NCBI GenBank assembly: GCA_964468125.1
Contig: CAYXVF010000029.1
Coordinates: 1-57,658, forward strand
From: CAYXVF01 sp964468125
GTDB taxonomy: Bacteria > Myxococcota > XYA12-FULL-58-9 > CAYXVF01
Reading direction: 5' to 3'
Length of the DNA stretch: 57,658 nucleotides
Positions 1-8,218 of this stretch are shown piece by piece; positions within the stretch are counted from its first letter, which is position 1, and each line of letters begins with the position of its first letter. Made by a program: the position numbers and the translations under genes. Under the pieces are notes generated by a model. The model saw nothing but the letters and a program-made list of their open reading frames with translations. It searched no databases and was not told the origin of the DNA.

Positions 1-167
1 GGCTTACAAACCGACAATTCCCGCTCTCAGACGGGCGGAACGACCGTCTAACAGGTGATTCCCGATCGGAGATGGCTCCCGAATCGAGCAACCGCCTGCG
101 TTGGGTCCCGATATTGGAGAGGTGACGGGAGCGTTTTGGCGACCCGGCACGAATGTCCGAGGATGTG

Positions 168-953
168 ATGAAGACCGTCGATCGTGCCACCATCAAGGAG
201 CTCAACGAGCTCAACGAGCAGGCGCACGAGCTCGCGCTCATGGCTCGAATCAAGGCCGGCGATGGGCCCGCAGCACCGGACGCGGCGGCGCGCGATGTCG
301 AGTATCTCTTCGACCGCATCTCGAATGTTCGCGATACCGTTCTCACCGTCCTGCGCGAACGAGGCGACGACCCGACCTACATCGGATGCGCCCTGCAGGC
401 GCTGCAAAGCCTGCACGAGGCGGCGACCTTGATGAACGCCAGCAGCTTGCGCGGGGTGCGCGCGGCGATGCAGAGCACGAATTCGCTCGCCCGAGGGCTC
501 TCGGACCTGATGTTCGGGGCGACCCAAGCGCTCGAAGAAACGCACACGATCGACGAGGTCGGGGACCCGGCACTCGACGCGGCGAGCCTGCGCGCGATGC
601 AGATGATCGACATCGAGCGCACCGTCGATTCACTCTTCCGCCACGTCCGTCTCCGGGGAGACGATCTGAATCAGCGCGATGTCGCCGAGATCCGCCCGGT
701 GATCGAGCGCGTGCATCGGATGGTGCGCTACTCCCTGCTCCACGGCTCCCCCGCGAGCCCGGACCTACTCTCCCGCGGATCCGAGTCGCTCGACCGGCTG
801 TTGACGCTCGCAAAGCGGATCGTGCCGAAAGCGTGCACCGCGGAGCACCGAAAGCTCGCAACCTTGAGCGTGAACCTGATCAGCACCGGGCGAGAAATCA
901 GCGCGGCGCTCCCGAGGACACCCTTCGCGATCCGCTCCTTCGAGGGCTTCTGA
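168..953 (+). CDS. hypothetical helical protein
   Basis: I do not recognise this family. The product (about 261 residues) is predicted to be almost entirely alpha-helical, rich in Ala, Arg, Leu and Glu, with no signal peptide, membrane segment or cysteine motif, so it should be cytosolic. I start at ATG 168 because GAGG lies six bases upstream; ATG 153 is in frame and five codons longer but has no visible ribosome binding site. The gene ends five bases before the convergent trmI gene. High GC at third codon positions supports coding. Bases 1-167 before it hold nothing I can identify. Confidence 0.6.
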   Translation: MKTVDRATIKELNELNEQAHELALMARIKAGDGPAAPDAAARDVEYLFDRISNVRDTVLTVLRERGDDPTYIGCALQALQSLHEAATLMNASSLRGVRAAMQSTNSLARGLSDLMFGATQALEETHTIDEVGDPALDAASLRAMQMIDIERTVDSLFRHVRLRGDDLNQRDVAEIRPVIERVHRMVRYSLLHGSPASPDLLSRGSESLDRLLTLAKRIVPKACTAEHRKLATLSVNLISTGREISAALPRTPFAIRSFEGF

Positions 954-958
954 GTCCC

Positions 959-1837
959 TCAAGCGTCTTCCGGCTCCGGCTCCGGCTCCGACTCCGACTC
1001 TGAGCTCCGCTCCGCACCGCGGTCGAGGTTGCCGCTGTCCGCGTGGAACTCGCCGCGGCGTCTCGTACGGATCAGAAACCCGGAGTGTCCCACCATCGTC
1101 AGCTCGGGCCGAAGTCGCTGGCGGTCGACGACCCACTTGCGTTGCAGAATTTCGACGACTTCCGGAGGAGCGAACTCCTTTGAGTCGAGCAGGGCGATGA
1201 CGAGCTGGTCCACCTGCCGCAAATTCGGGAGATAGCTGACCCAGATGCCGCCATGTCGAAGGCACGCTTCCACGCCGGGCAGGGCGGTCCACGGCTCCGG
1301 ATGATCGAGCACCACGCGATCGACCGGATCGAGCTCGAGCATTCCTGCACTCACGTCACCCAAGCGAAAATCCAGCCGCTCGCTCACGTTGCCTCGCCAC
1401 CCGGCGATGTTCTTGAGGGCTCGGTTCGCGTGGTCCTCGCGGAGGTCAAAAGAGACGACCCGGCCCGTCGGACCCACCGCCTCGAGAAGACCGATCGTGA
1501 GACCGCCGCTACCTATGCCCGCTTCCACCACACGGGCGCCGGGAAAGATATCCGCCCATTGCAGCACGTATGCGATGTCCTTCGGAGGCATCACGGTCGC
1601 TGCTCGGGGCATCAGGAGGACGTAGTCCTCGAGCGTCGCGCGGTAGGCGGCGACCCCCCCTCCCCGATGCGTCCGAATGCGGGCTCCCGGCGAGCGGCCG
1701 ATCAGGTCGTCGCAGTCGAAGGCTCCGCCCGCAACCTGCACGCGTTTGCCAGCTTCGAGGATCACCAGGTGTTTCTTCGCCCGTCGGTCATAGAGGACCG
1801 CGGCGTCGCCGTCTTTGAAGGGGTCGTCGTCCAGCAC
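959..1837 (-). CDS. trmI: tRNA (adenine-N1)-methyltransferase, TrmI family
   Basis: This is a class I SAM-dependent methyltransferase of the TrmI/Trm61 type, which makes m1A58 in the T-loop of tRNAs. It has a small N-terminal beta domain (about residues 1-75), then the SAM-binding motif VVEAGIGSGGLTIGLLEAVG near residues 98-117, and the family signature VLDHPEPW, where the Asp precedes the P-x-P-W catalytic loop. GTG 1837 is the start. The C-terminus carries an odd acidic tail of alternating Ser-Glu then Glu-Pro, written by a six-base tandem repeat (about 965-1000). The truD gene lies 33 bases upstream on the same strand, so the two tRNA-modification genes probably form one transcript. The family call is strong; the exact position modified is inferred from the family. 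Confidence 0.9.
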   Translation of the reverse strand: MLDDDPFKDGDAAVLYDRRAKKHLVILEAGKRVQVAGGAFDCDDLIGRSPGARIRTHRGGGVAAYRATLEDYVLLMPRAATVMPPKDIAYVLQWADIFPGARVVEAGIGSGGLTIGLLEAVGPTGRVVSFDLREDHANRALKNIAGWRGNVSERLDFRLGDVSAGMLELDPVDRVVLDHPEPWTALPGVEACLRHGGIWVSYLPNLRQVDQLVIALLDSKEFAPPEVVEILQRKWVVDRQRLRPELTMVGHSGFLIRTRRRGEFHADSGNLDRGAERSSESESEPEPEPEDA

Positions 1838-1870
1838 GACAAAGCGTAAACCCCACCCTTCGACTCGAGA

Positions 1871-2860
1871 TCAAGCTGCGGCGAGCACTCCGAGCGCTTC
1901 GAGGACAACCGTAGCGTAGGCCCCGGGTGGCAGGCTGAAGCACAGACGCGGCGCGCCGTCGTGCTCGTCGAGCTCGATTTCGCCGAGGGAGAGCACCGTG
2001 GAGCGGCGACTGCCGGCCGTCAGCTTGCGGAATCGATCGAAATGAGTGTCATCGAGACACGCCGCTTCGAGTACGGCCGCTTCGAGACGAGCGGCCTCGC
2101 CGGTCGCAGGCTTCATGTGAGGACCGAAAATGGGCCCCGCGACGACAGCCGCGCGCTTGCGCACTGCGTCTCGTGCTGCGTCCGCCGTACCGTGGAAGTC
2201 GCGCCCGTCGGGTCGAAGCACGACGTCGCCGTCGATCCATTGGTCCCAAGCTCCGCGGTCGACTCGGGCGGCGAGGTAGGCGTTGAACAACGCAGACTGG
2301 GCCGCACTCAGAGCCAGGCGCATCATTCTTCCGCGTCGCGGTCGTGTCTCGCCACGCAAGAAAGAGAATCCCGCGCGGTGCGTGTCCACCGAGTCGCCAA
2401 AACGCTGCCGACCGAAGTAGTTGGGCAGTCGGGCGTCGCTTTCCTCGAGCCAGCGCTCCACCGCGCTTCTGTCTGAGCCTCTGAGGACCAAACGAAATCG
2501 ATTGCCCGCTAGCTCACCGGTTCGGAGCCTTCCGCTGTTCGATTCGACGCGCAGAATCCGAGCTCGCTCGACGCGGTCGAGCCGGTCCTTCGCCACCATC
2601 GGTACAGACATCCACTGTCTGGATAGAGCGAACGAGTCTTTCATTCCGGCGTAGCCAATGGCGTCGGCGGAGACCGCGAGCACCTCGGCCAGGTGCTGGA
2701 CGAGCGCCGGAGTGGAGAGCTCTCGCTTTTCGACCCAGAGGAAGAGGTGCCCGGGGCGTCCGTCCGGGTCGAAGAGCGACGTTTCCTCGACTTCGAAGTC
2801 TTCCGGGTATTGTTTGTAAACACCGCCCGCAGCCCCACGCACGGGCAAGGGAAAGTCCAC
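1871..2860 (-). CDS. truD: tRNA pseudouridine(13) synthase TruD
   Basis: TruD converts U13 of some tRNAs to pseudouridine. The catalytic motif GYAGMKDSFALSRQW is visible at residues 69-83, with the catalytic aspartate at D75 (the E. coli motif is GYAGLKDRHAVTRQW). A second signature, NYFGRQRFG, lies near residue 150. At 329 residues it is close to the usual length of about 350. The start is GTG 2860; the ribosome binding site is weak. It lies 29 bases after the J-domain gene and 33 bases before trmI on the same strand, so J-protein, truD and trmI probably form one operon. Confidence 0.92.
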   Translation of the reverse strand: MDFPLPVRGAAGGVYKQYPEDFEVEETSLFDPDGRPGHLFLWVEKRELSTPALVQHLAEVLAVSADAIGYAGMKDSFALSRQWMSVPMVAKDRLDRVERARILRVESNSGRLRTGELAGNRFRLVLRGSDRSAVERWLEESDARLPNYFGRQRFGDSVDTHRAGFSFLRGETRPRRGRMMRLALSAAQSALFNAYLAARVDRGAWDQWIDGDVVLRPDGRDFHGTADAARDAVRKRAAVVAGPIFGPHMKPATGEAARLEAAVLEAACLDDTHFDRFRKLTAGSRRSTVLSLGEIELDEHDGAPRLCFSLPPGAYATVVLEALGVLAAA

Positions 2861-2889
2861 GGGCGTCTCGATGTGCTCGGCGAGGCGGC

Positions 2890-3246
2890 TCAGGAGCGGG
2901 CCCTCAGCGCCTCATAGGCCCGATTGATCTCTTTCGTGCGCTGCTCCGCCAGCTTGCGCAGCTCGGGCGCCATGTTTTCGAGATAGTCAGGGTGGTACTT
3001 CCGGATCGCGTCTTGGTAGGCGCGCCGGATCTCTTCGGTGCTCGCGTTGCGATCGACTTCCAGCACCTCGTAGGGGTCGCGTTCTCCCGCATCTACTCGG
3101 GGCTTTTGCTGTTTCTTTGGCTCCTCTGGTGCCGGACCTTCGAGCGCCGAGAGAAATCGTCGCGCCAGCGAGTAGGCAAACAGGACCGCGAGGGCCAATG
3201 CGATCAGACGCAGCATGAATGTCGCACCATAGGCTGCGACCGGCAT
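2890..3246 (-). CDS. membrane-anchored J-domain protein
   Basis: This small type III J-protein has an N-terminal signal anchor (about residues 12-36, MLRLIALALAVLFAYSLARR) followed by a charged Pro/Lys/Gln linker and a C-terminal J domain. The HPD tripeptide that stimulates Hsp70 ATPase activity is at residues 85-87, in the context KYHPDY. It should sit in the inner membrane with its J domain in the cytosol, recruiting an Hsp70. One candidate partner in this window is the Hsp70 paralogue at 18588-20198, but that link is a guess. Start ATG 3246; an internal ATG at 3216 would remove ten residues and keep the anchor. Upstream (3247-3350) is a 104-base divergent promoter region shared with the PEGA gene. 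Confidence 0.82.
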   Translation of the reverse strand: MPVAAYGATFMLRLIALALAVLFAYSLARRFLSALEGPAPEEPKKQQKPRVDAGERDPYEVLEVDRNASTEEIRRAYQDAIRKYHPDYLENMAPELRKLAEQRTKEINRAYEALRARS

Positions 3247-3350
3247 CGGGGCAATCCGTCTCGCCAGCCCCTTCCTTGCTGGCCTTACGACCCTCTGCTA
3301 CGTTCCGCGAGTCAAGGGCGCTGATGCGCTAGAATACCAATTGAGCAAAC

Positions 3351-4880
3351 ATGAGACGCACCCTGTCTACCGCTTTGTTGGCCGCGCTCCTCTTCCCCGC
3401 GACCGCTCGTGCTCAGAATGACGCGCAGGACGGCACCCGTCTTGTCACCATTACTCGTGTGTCCGGTGCCGGCTCCGATCGCGCCGCCGGTTTCGTGGCG
3501 CACTACGTCCGAAAAAAACTCGCCACCGACGAGCGCTACCAGCTCCAGAGCTTGTCTACCGCGCTCGGTGACGCAACGGTGGAAGCGGCCGAGGCTGCCT
3601 TGGAAAAGGCCGCCAAGCTCGCCGAACGTGGCCGCACGGCCTACGACATCCTCGAGCTCGACCAGGCAGTTGAGAGCCTGAACGCAGCGGTTCGCGAGTA
3701 CGATCGCAACGCCGCATATGTCACTGATTTCCGCAAAGTCGCCAAAACGCTGATGCTCCTCGGCGCGACCCACATTCTCCGGGGCGAAGTACCGCGCGGC
3801 CGCGAGCGCTTGGCGCAAGCGCTGATTCTCTATCCCGAGGTCGAGCCGGACGCGCGCGTGTTCAATCCCAGCATGCGTCAGGTGTTCGGGGACACGAAGG
3901 CCAAGGTCCTCGGGGGACGACGGGGATCGATCATCGTCGAGACCCAACCGACAGGGGCGGAGATCTACCTCGACGGCAAGTTCATGGGGGTTTCCCCGGA
4001 GACGATTCTTCAAGTGGCGGAGGGACGTCACTACCTCCGCGCGGTGAAGGACGGTCATCGCCCCTTCGGAACGGTGATCGACGTGAAGGGTACGGTGGAG
4101 GTCACGGACCGTGCGGTGCTCACCATGACGAAGGCGTTCGATGACTACGACCGACTCTGCGACGAAATCTTCACCGCGCTCAACGCGGGTCGAGACCCGA
4201 GACAGGTGGAAACCCTCCTCGGTCAGCTCGCGACCTTGCTCAACGTCGACGACCTGTTCATCGACGAGGTGCGGATCGATGGTGAGCAGGTGCGGGTGCT
4301 CGCCGCGCAGTTCAACCTGAGCGGGAAGCTGCAGTCACGCGTACGCGAAACGAAATTCGTCTACGACGCGGACGGCGACAGCTATGGCCGACGTATCGAC
4401 GAGTTTTTGGAGCAGGAGTTCGGACCTCCGCAGGCGGGCAGTCTCGAGGGCTCGGGTCCGGGCGGGATGCGTTGGGACGGCGAAGGCGTCGCGCCGCCGA
4501 CGCCCTTGTGCATGGGAATGAACTGCGACGACTTTCGCTCGAACGTTTTGATCTGGGGCGGGGTCTCCGCGGCGGGCCTCGCCGGGCTCGGTGGCGTCTT
4601 TGGGTTTCTCGCCCAATCGGACAACGACGAGTTTCAGACGACCCCACAGGTCGACCCGCGCTCGAACGAGCTGGAGAGCTCGGGCAAGACCAACGCATTG
4701 ATCGCTGACATTCTGTTCATCACCGCTGGAGCCACCGCTCTCACCGCCGTTGGAGTCTACCTATTCTATTATCCGAGCACGACCGTGGAAGAGGTGCTCG
4801 AGGCGGAAGACCGACGGAGCTTTGGGATCGTCCCCACCGGCGACGGCGGGGGAATGCTGATGGGAACCTGGACTTTCTGA
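3351..4880 (+). CDS. exported PEGA-domain protein with C-terminal membrane segments
   Basis: The product (509 residues) starts with a clear signal peptide (residues 1-22, ending TARAQ). The middle is helical and TPR-like (about residues 50-160). A PEGA domain follows at roughly 190-262, recognisable by PTGAEIYLDG and LRAVKDGHRPF. Two hydrophobic segments near the C-terminus (about 398-422 and 448-472) are likely membrane spans. PEGA domains are small beta-sandwiches found on surface and periplasmic proteins of Myxococcota and often linked to kinases; the ligand is unknown. The next gene begins three bases after its stop, so the two are probably co-expressed. Specific function unknown. Confidence 0.8.
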   Translation: MRRTLSTALLAALLFPATARAQNDAQDGTRLVTITRVSGAGSDRAAGFVAHYVRKKLATDERYQLQSLSTALGDATVEAAEAALEKAAKLAERGRTAYDILELDQAVESLNAAVREYDRNAAYVTDFRKVAKTLMLLGATHILRGEVPRGRERLAQALILYPEVEPDARVFNPSMRQVFGDTKAKVLGGRRGSIIVETQPTGAEIYLDGKFMGVSPETILQVAEGRHYLRAVKDGHRPFGTVIDVKGTVEVTDRAVLTMTKAFDDYDRLCDEIFTALNAGRDPRQVETLLGQLATLLNVDDLFIDEVRIDGEQVRVLAAQFNLSGKLQSRVRETKFVYDADGDSYGRRIDEFLEQEFGPPQAGSLEGSGPGGMRWDGEGVAPPTPLCMGMNCDDFRSNVLIWGGVSAAGLAGLGGVFGFLAQSDNDEFQTTPQVDPRSNELESSGKTNALIADILFITAGATALTAVGVYLFYYPSTTVEEVLEAEDRRSFGIVPTGDGGGMLMGTWTF

Positions 4881-4882
4881 CC

Positions 4883-5647
4883 ATGCGACGCGCCTGTTTC
4901 ATTTTCATCGCGCTGATTCCCGGGTGCAGCTTGCTGCTCGACTGGGACCCGGATCAGCTCCCATGCGCTGACACGATTCCCCGCTGCGCGGAGGGATTTT
5001 CCTGTCTGGGGCAGGTGTGCCAAGCCGATGGTCTCGTCGGGCGCCACGGTCAGTGTACCGAAGACCGTCAGTGTCAGCCTGGGCTGGACTGCCGAGGCGT
5101 GGCGTGCGTCGAGCCTTGCGGACAGGCGTTTTACTCGGAAGCGGGAGACGGTTGCTTCGGTGACGAGTACTGCGCGCCGTTCAACAATCCGAGCGGCGGC
5201 GTGCAGCAGGGTTACTGCATTCGCAGCGAGTGCAACGACAACGACGACTGCACCGATGGTACGTTGGTGCAGACCTGCGTCCCCATCAAAGTCGGCGCTG
5301 GAGCCTGTCTCTCGACCTGTGAAATCGACTTCAATCCGCTCTACAGCGACACCTGTGTCGTTGAGGCGGGCAATCCTCCGGTCTACTGCCAGGCGATCGG
5401 ACGCGACAACCCGAACTTTGGGGCGCAACTGGTGTGTTTGGATGCGGGAGCAAACCTCGAAGGACAGCCCTGCAACCCGGTGATCAATCCGTGCCAGGAA
5501 GGGTTCACCTGTGACTTGACCGAGGACAGCCCCGTCTGCCGCCAGTACTGCGACGTTATCAACGCTCTCTGCGATGGCGGCGACATCTGCTGCCCCCGCC
5601 AATTCGGCCAAGCGGTATATGGCATCTGCGCACCCGCGTGCGGCTGA
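4883..5647 (+). CDS. cysteine-rich lipoprotein
   Basis: The N-terminus MRRACFIFIALIPGCS has a lipobox (LIPGC, acylated Cys about residue 15), so the product should be a lipoprotein. The mature protein contains more than 25 cysteines spaced as in small disulfide-knotted modules (for example CRGVACVEPC, CNDNDDCTDG and CDGGDICCP), giving it an EGF-like or 'Dickkopf/stigma' appearance typical of myxobacterial surface lipoproteins. ATG 4883 comes two bases after the PEGA gene's stop, so translation is probably coupled. It ends 19 bases from the convergent PilZ gene. I cannot assign a function; adhesion or a structural role on the surface is only a possibility. Confidence 0.8.
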   Translation: MRRACFIFIALIPGCSLLLDWDPDQLPCADTIPRCAEGFSCLGQVCQADGLVGRHGQCTEDRQCQPGLDCRGVACVEPCGQAFYSEAGDGCFGDEYCAPFNNPSGGVQQGYCIRSECNDNDDCTDGTLVQTCVPIKVGAGACLSTCEIDFNPLYSDTCVVEAGNPPVYCQAIGRDNPNFGAQLVCLDAGANLEGQPCNPVINPCQEGFTCDLTEDSPVCRQYCDVINALCDGGDICCPRQFGQAVYGICAPACG

Positions 5648-5666
5648 CTTCGCGGCGGCACGCAAG

Positions 5667-6014
5667 CTAGTTTTGCGACAGGAAAGTCGCGAGCCGTTGC
5701 TCATCCTCGTCGAGGATCTGAATGAACTCGACGCCCATGCCCGGACCGTGTCGGAGCTGTTGTCGAGAGGTCCAAGCAACACGGGCCCGAATCTTCAGCG
5801 TGCGCTCCGGTTGGTCGGGAAGCTCGAAGGACAGATCGCACTCGTCGCCGGTTTCGAGGAGCAGGTCCGAGCGCAGAAACGCGCCGCCTTCGGACAAGTC
5901 GCGTGTCTCGAATATCAGCTCTCCCGCGGCCTCGGTGCCTACCTGCGTCACGCGAACGTCGAGGCGCACCGACATGCGCGGATGCTCGCGCTTTGGACGA
6001 TACTCATCGGCCAT
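5667..6014 (-). CDS. PilZ-domain c-di-GMP receptor
   Basis: This is a single-domain PilZ protein of 115 residues. The two c-di-GMP binding motifs are visible: RxxxR as REHPR (about residues 9-13) and [D/N]xSxxG as DLSEGG (about residues 39-44). The spacing and length are normal for a stand-alone cytosolic PilZ receptor. In this window it could respond to the diguanylate cyclase at 49675-51876, but nothing in the sequence links the two directly. It follows rlmH on the same strand, about 40 bases downstream, so it may be carried on the rsfS-rlmH transcript. The output partner is not known. Confidence 0.88.
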   Translation of the reverse strand: MADEYRPKREHPRMSVRLDVRVTQVGTEAAGELIFETRDLSEGGAFLRSDLLLETGDECDLSFELPDQPERTLKIRARVAWTSRQQLRHGPGMGVEFIQILDEDEQRLATFLSQN

Positions 6015-6056
6015 GATCTTCGAGCGTACGGCTTTGGCTGCGATTCCGCCAGCAAT

Positions 6057-6497
6057 TCACTCGCGGTGATACTTCTCGCCTTTCATCACCGTGTGGGCGC
6101 GATAGAGCTGCTCGATCGCAACCACCCAGGCGAGACGGTGCGGCAGGGTCAGGGGTGAAAGGGACCAGCTCGCATTCGCGCGCGCGTGCACCTCGGTCGC
6201 GTGACCGTCCGCACCACCGATCAGCACTGCCACCCGCGAGTGGAGCGGGGCGAGCGCACGGAGCCGTTCGACGAGCTCGCGGGTCGTAAATGCCTCACCG
6301 CGCTCGTCGAGGGCGACGACGTAATCCGTGTCACGGGTCTTTGCGAGCAAGGCTCGTCCTTCGGCCGCGCGATCGGCGTCCCGGACGAGCAGGAGCTCGG
6401 CGCGAGCGTATCGATTCAGACGTTCGAGATAGCTCTCTGCTGCCTCGATCAACGGGTCACGGGCGCGGCGGCCCACTGCGATGATGCGATAGTTCAA
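6057..6497 (-). CDS. rlmH: 23S rRNA (pseudouridine1915-N3)-methyltransferase RlmH
   Basis: RlmH is a small SPOUT-class (knotted) methyltransferase that modifies pseudouridine 1915 in helix 69 of assembled ribosomes. The start RIIAVGRRA, the SAM-binding loop VAVLIGGADG and the C-terminal signature EQLYRAHTVMKGEKYHRE are all present. At 146 residues it is close to the usual 155. The start is TTG 6497, seven bases after the rsfS stop; no ATG is available that keeps the conserved N-terminus. The rsfS-rlmH order is a widely conserved ribosome-maturation pair. Confidence 0.93.
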   Translation of the reverse strand: MNYRIIAVGRRARDPLIEAAESYLERLNRYARAELLLVRDADRAAEGRALLAKTRDTDYVVALDERGEAFTTRELVERLRALAPLHSRVAVLIGGADGHATEVHARANASWSLSPLTLPHRLAWVVAIEQLYRAHTVMKGEKYHRE

Positions 6498-6504
6498 CCG
6501 GGCA

Positions 6505-6864
6505 TCAGGCAGTCGCGGCCGCGTCTTCGAGGACGACCCGTTCGGCTCCGGGCCACAGCGTCTCGAGAGCGTAGACGTCCCGGGTGAACTGGTGAAAGAC
6601 GTGGACCACGACGCTTCCCACGTCGATCAGCGCCCATTGCCCTTCGTTCACCCCTTCGCTGCCAACCACCTTCACCCGCAGATCCTTGGCCGCGTGGAGC
6701 ACCGAATCCGCGACGGACTGCACGTGCCGGTCGCTCGTTCCCGAGCAGATCAGAAGAAAATCCGTATAGGAAGCGCGACCGCGGAGGTCGATGAGAACCG
6801 GGTGGATGGCTTTGCGGTCGAGGGCCGCGTCGCCGAGCTTGAGGGCCAATTCCTTAGAATCCAG
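6505..6864 (-). CDS. rsfS: ribosomal silencing factor RsfS
   Basis: RsfS binds ribosomal protein L14 and blocks joining of the subunits under starvation. Signature segments are LIDLRGRASYTDFLLICSGT, then WALIDVGSVVVHVF and FTRDVYALETLW. I extend the start upstream to the CTG codon at 6862-6864: an ideal Shine-Dalgarno AAGGAG (6871-6876) lies six bases before it, and the extension adds MDSKE, which matches the usual RsfS N-terminus (start, then about 15 residues before ALDRKA). The nearest conventional start, TTG 6849, would overlap its own AAGGA and clip the first helix. The stop is seven bases before rlmH. Confidence 0.88.
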   Translation of the reverse strand: MDSKELALKLGDAALDRKAIHPVLIDLRGRASYTDFLLICSGTSDRHVQSVADSVLHAAKDLRVKVVGSEGVNEGQWALIDVGSVVVHVFHQFTRDVYALETLWPGAERVVLEDAAATA

Positions 6865-6870
6865 GGTGTA

Positions 6871-6876
6871 CTCCTT
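6871..6876 (-). promoter_or_regulatory. Shine-Dalgarno that decides a CTG start for rsfS
   Basis: On the minus strand AAGGAG is followed by six bases and then CTG (6864-6862). No ATG, GTG or TTG exists further upstream in this frame back to at least 6900, and TTG 6849 is only one base from the next purine run. The placement supports a rare CTG start. Confidence 0.6.
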
Positions 6877-6982
6877 GGTACCTGTCCCGTGATGGGAGAG
6901 CGTTCGCCCTCCGACCTACGTCATGGTTGGAGAGTATGCCCCCTGTGGACCGAATGACAATGCCTGGGCGGTCTTCTTTGCC

Positions 6983-7936
6983 TCAGGGAGTGTCGCGGGC
7001 GGATTCCTCGGGGTCTTTGGGCAGCTCGTGTCGAAAGAAGCTGAGGGCGTCGACTTCTCGCGGGGTGCGGCTGTACTCGGGCCGCGCGCCTTTGGGCGCT
7101 TCGACCGCCTCCGCGGCGCCGGCCTGGGTGATCTCGCCGTCGTAGCGGATGCTGAGTTGGGTCGGGCGCACGTCTCGGTCTTGGATCTCGAGCTTCCCCT
7201 CGAGCTTGCTCTTCACGATCACGCCCGTATCGCTGTCGACCCAGAGACTTCCCTGCAGGCCCATTGCGCGGCCGGTTTCTCGCCAACGACTCGGCGGCGC
7301 GATCGGAAGGGGATTGGCGGGCAGCCGCTCGACTCTTTCTGGAGGGGTGGCTTCGGAGGCGAGGCCGAGGTCGTAGCGGCGTGCCGCGCGACCTTCAACC
7401 ATTTCCGCCGGCCCTTTTTCTAGCACGAGCCGGGCAAAAAAAGGTTCGAGCGCCTGCGCCTGACTGGTCCAGGCGAGCTGCGCCCAGGAGTCGAGGGCGG
7501 TGGCATCGCGGCGGGGTTTCTGGCGCATGTGCCCCTGGTTTTGCCGGATATAGACGGTTTCGCCGACGAGTGAGGCTTCGACGCTCGTGTCTCCGCTGTC
7601 GACGGAGACAGCGAAGTTCCCGGCGGCGTCGATGTGCGCCAGGTATCGATCGACCTGGGAAAGCTCCTTGCCACCCCGAGAGAAGGAGAAATACGAGCGT
7701 CCCTCGAAGTGCATCGAGCCCAGCCGCGCCGCGGCCTCTCCCGCGGACATGTGAAGCACGCGCATCTGTTCTCCCCTATCCTCGGCGAGCGTCTCCACGT
7801 CGATCGGGGACGTATCGTAGGAAGAACGCCCGCGGGTGGGTTCAGTGGCGACGCTTCCGCCGGAGCAAGCGCCTAGGAGTGTCACGGAAACGTAAAAGAA
7901 GACGGGGATCGTGCTTCCTCGGAATCGCGTTGGCAT
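6983..7936 (-). CDS. lipoprotein of unknown function
   Basis: I choose ATG 7936 because it gives a proper lipoprotein signal: MPTRFRGSTIPVFFYVSVTL followed by LGACSGG (lipobox LLGAC). A longer reading from 8026 puts 30 charged residues before the signal and is unlikely. The mature protein (about 295 residues) has no named motif. It has alternating short strands in its middle (for example EASLVGETVYIRQ, GSLWVDSDTGVIVKSKLEGK), resembling the LolA/LppX-type half-barrel folds of periplasmic lipid-binding lipoproteins; this is a weak structural impression. Bases 7937-8218 (282) separate it from the divergent S41 gene and hold no gene I can support. Confidence 0.7.
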   Translation of the reverse strand: MPTRFRGSTIPVFFYVSVTLLGACSGGSVATEPTRGRSSYDTSPIDVETLAEDRGEQMRVLHMSAGEAAARLGSMHFEGRSYFSFSRGGKELSQVDRYLAHIDAAGNFAVSVDSGDTSVEASLVGETVYIRQNQGHMRQKPRRDATALDSWAQLAWTSQAQALEPFFARLVLEKGPAEMVEGRAARRYDLGLASEATPPERVERLPANPLPIAPPSRWRETGRAMGLQGSLWVDSDTGVIVKSKLEGKLEIQDRDVRPTQLSIRYDGEITQAGAAEAVEAPKGARPEYSRTPREVDALSFFRHELPKDPEESARDTP

Positions 7937-8218
7937 CGCAGACGTATAACGAGGGGTCTCGGAGAGGTCGAGTTTCTCGCGGAAGAAAAGCGCCTCAAAC
8001 GGCCATTTCTCGCGGGTCTGCGCCAATCGCCCGAGGCTGATTTGCTTGCGTGGCTGGAGGGCGCATACTACCCTGCGAGAATGGCCCGTGCGCCAGAGCC
8101 GGTCCCCCGAGTGATTGGCACGCGTGTCGCTCGTGCGACTGTGAGGTGTCTGTAATCATCACGCCCCTCAGGAAGAAGGCGGAATGCCTTCGATGAGAAC
8201 GGCCGTGCGGAGATAATC

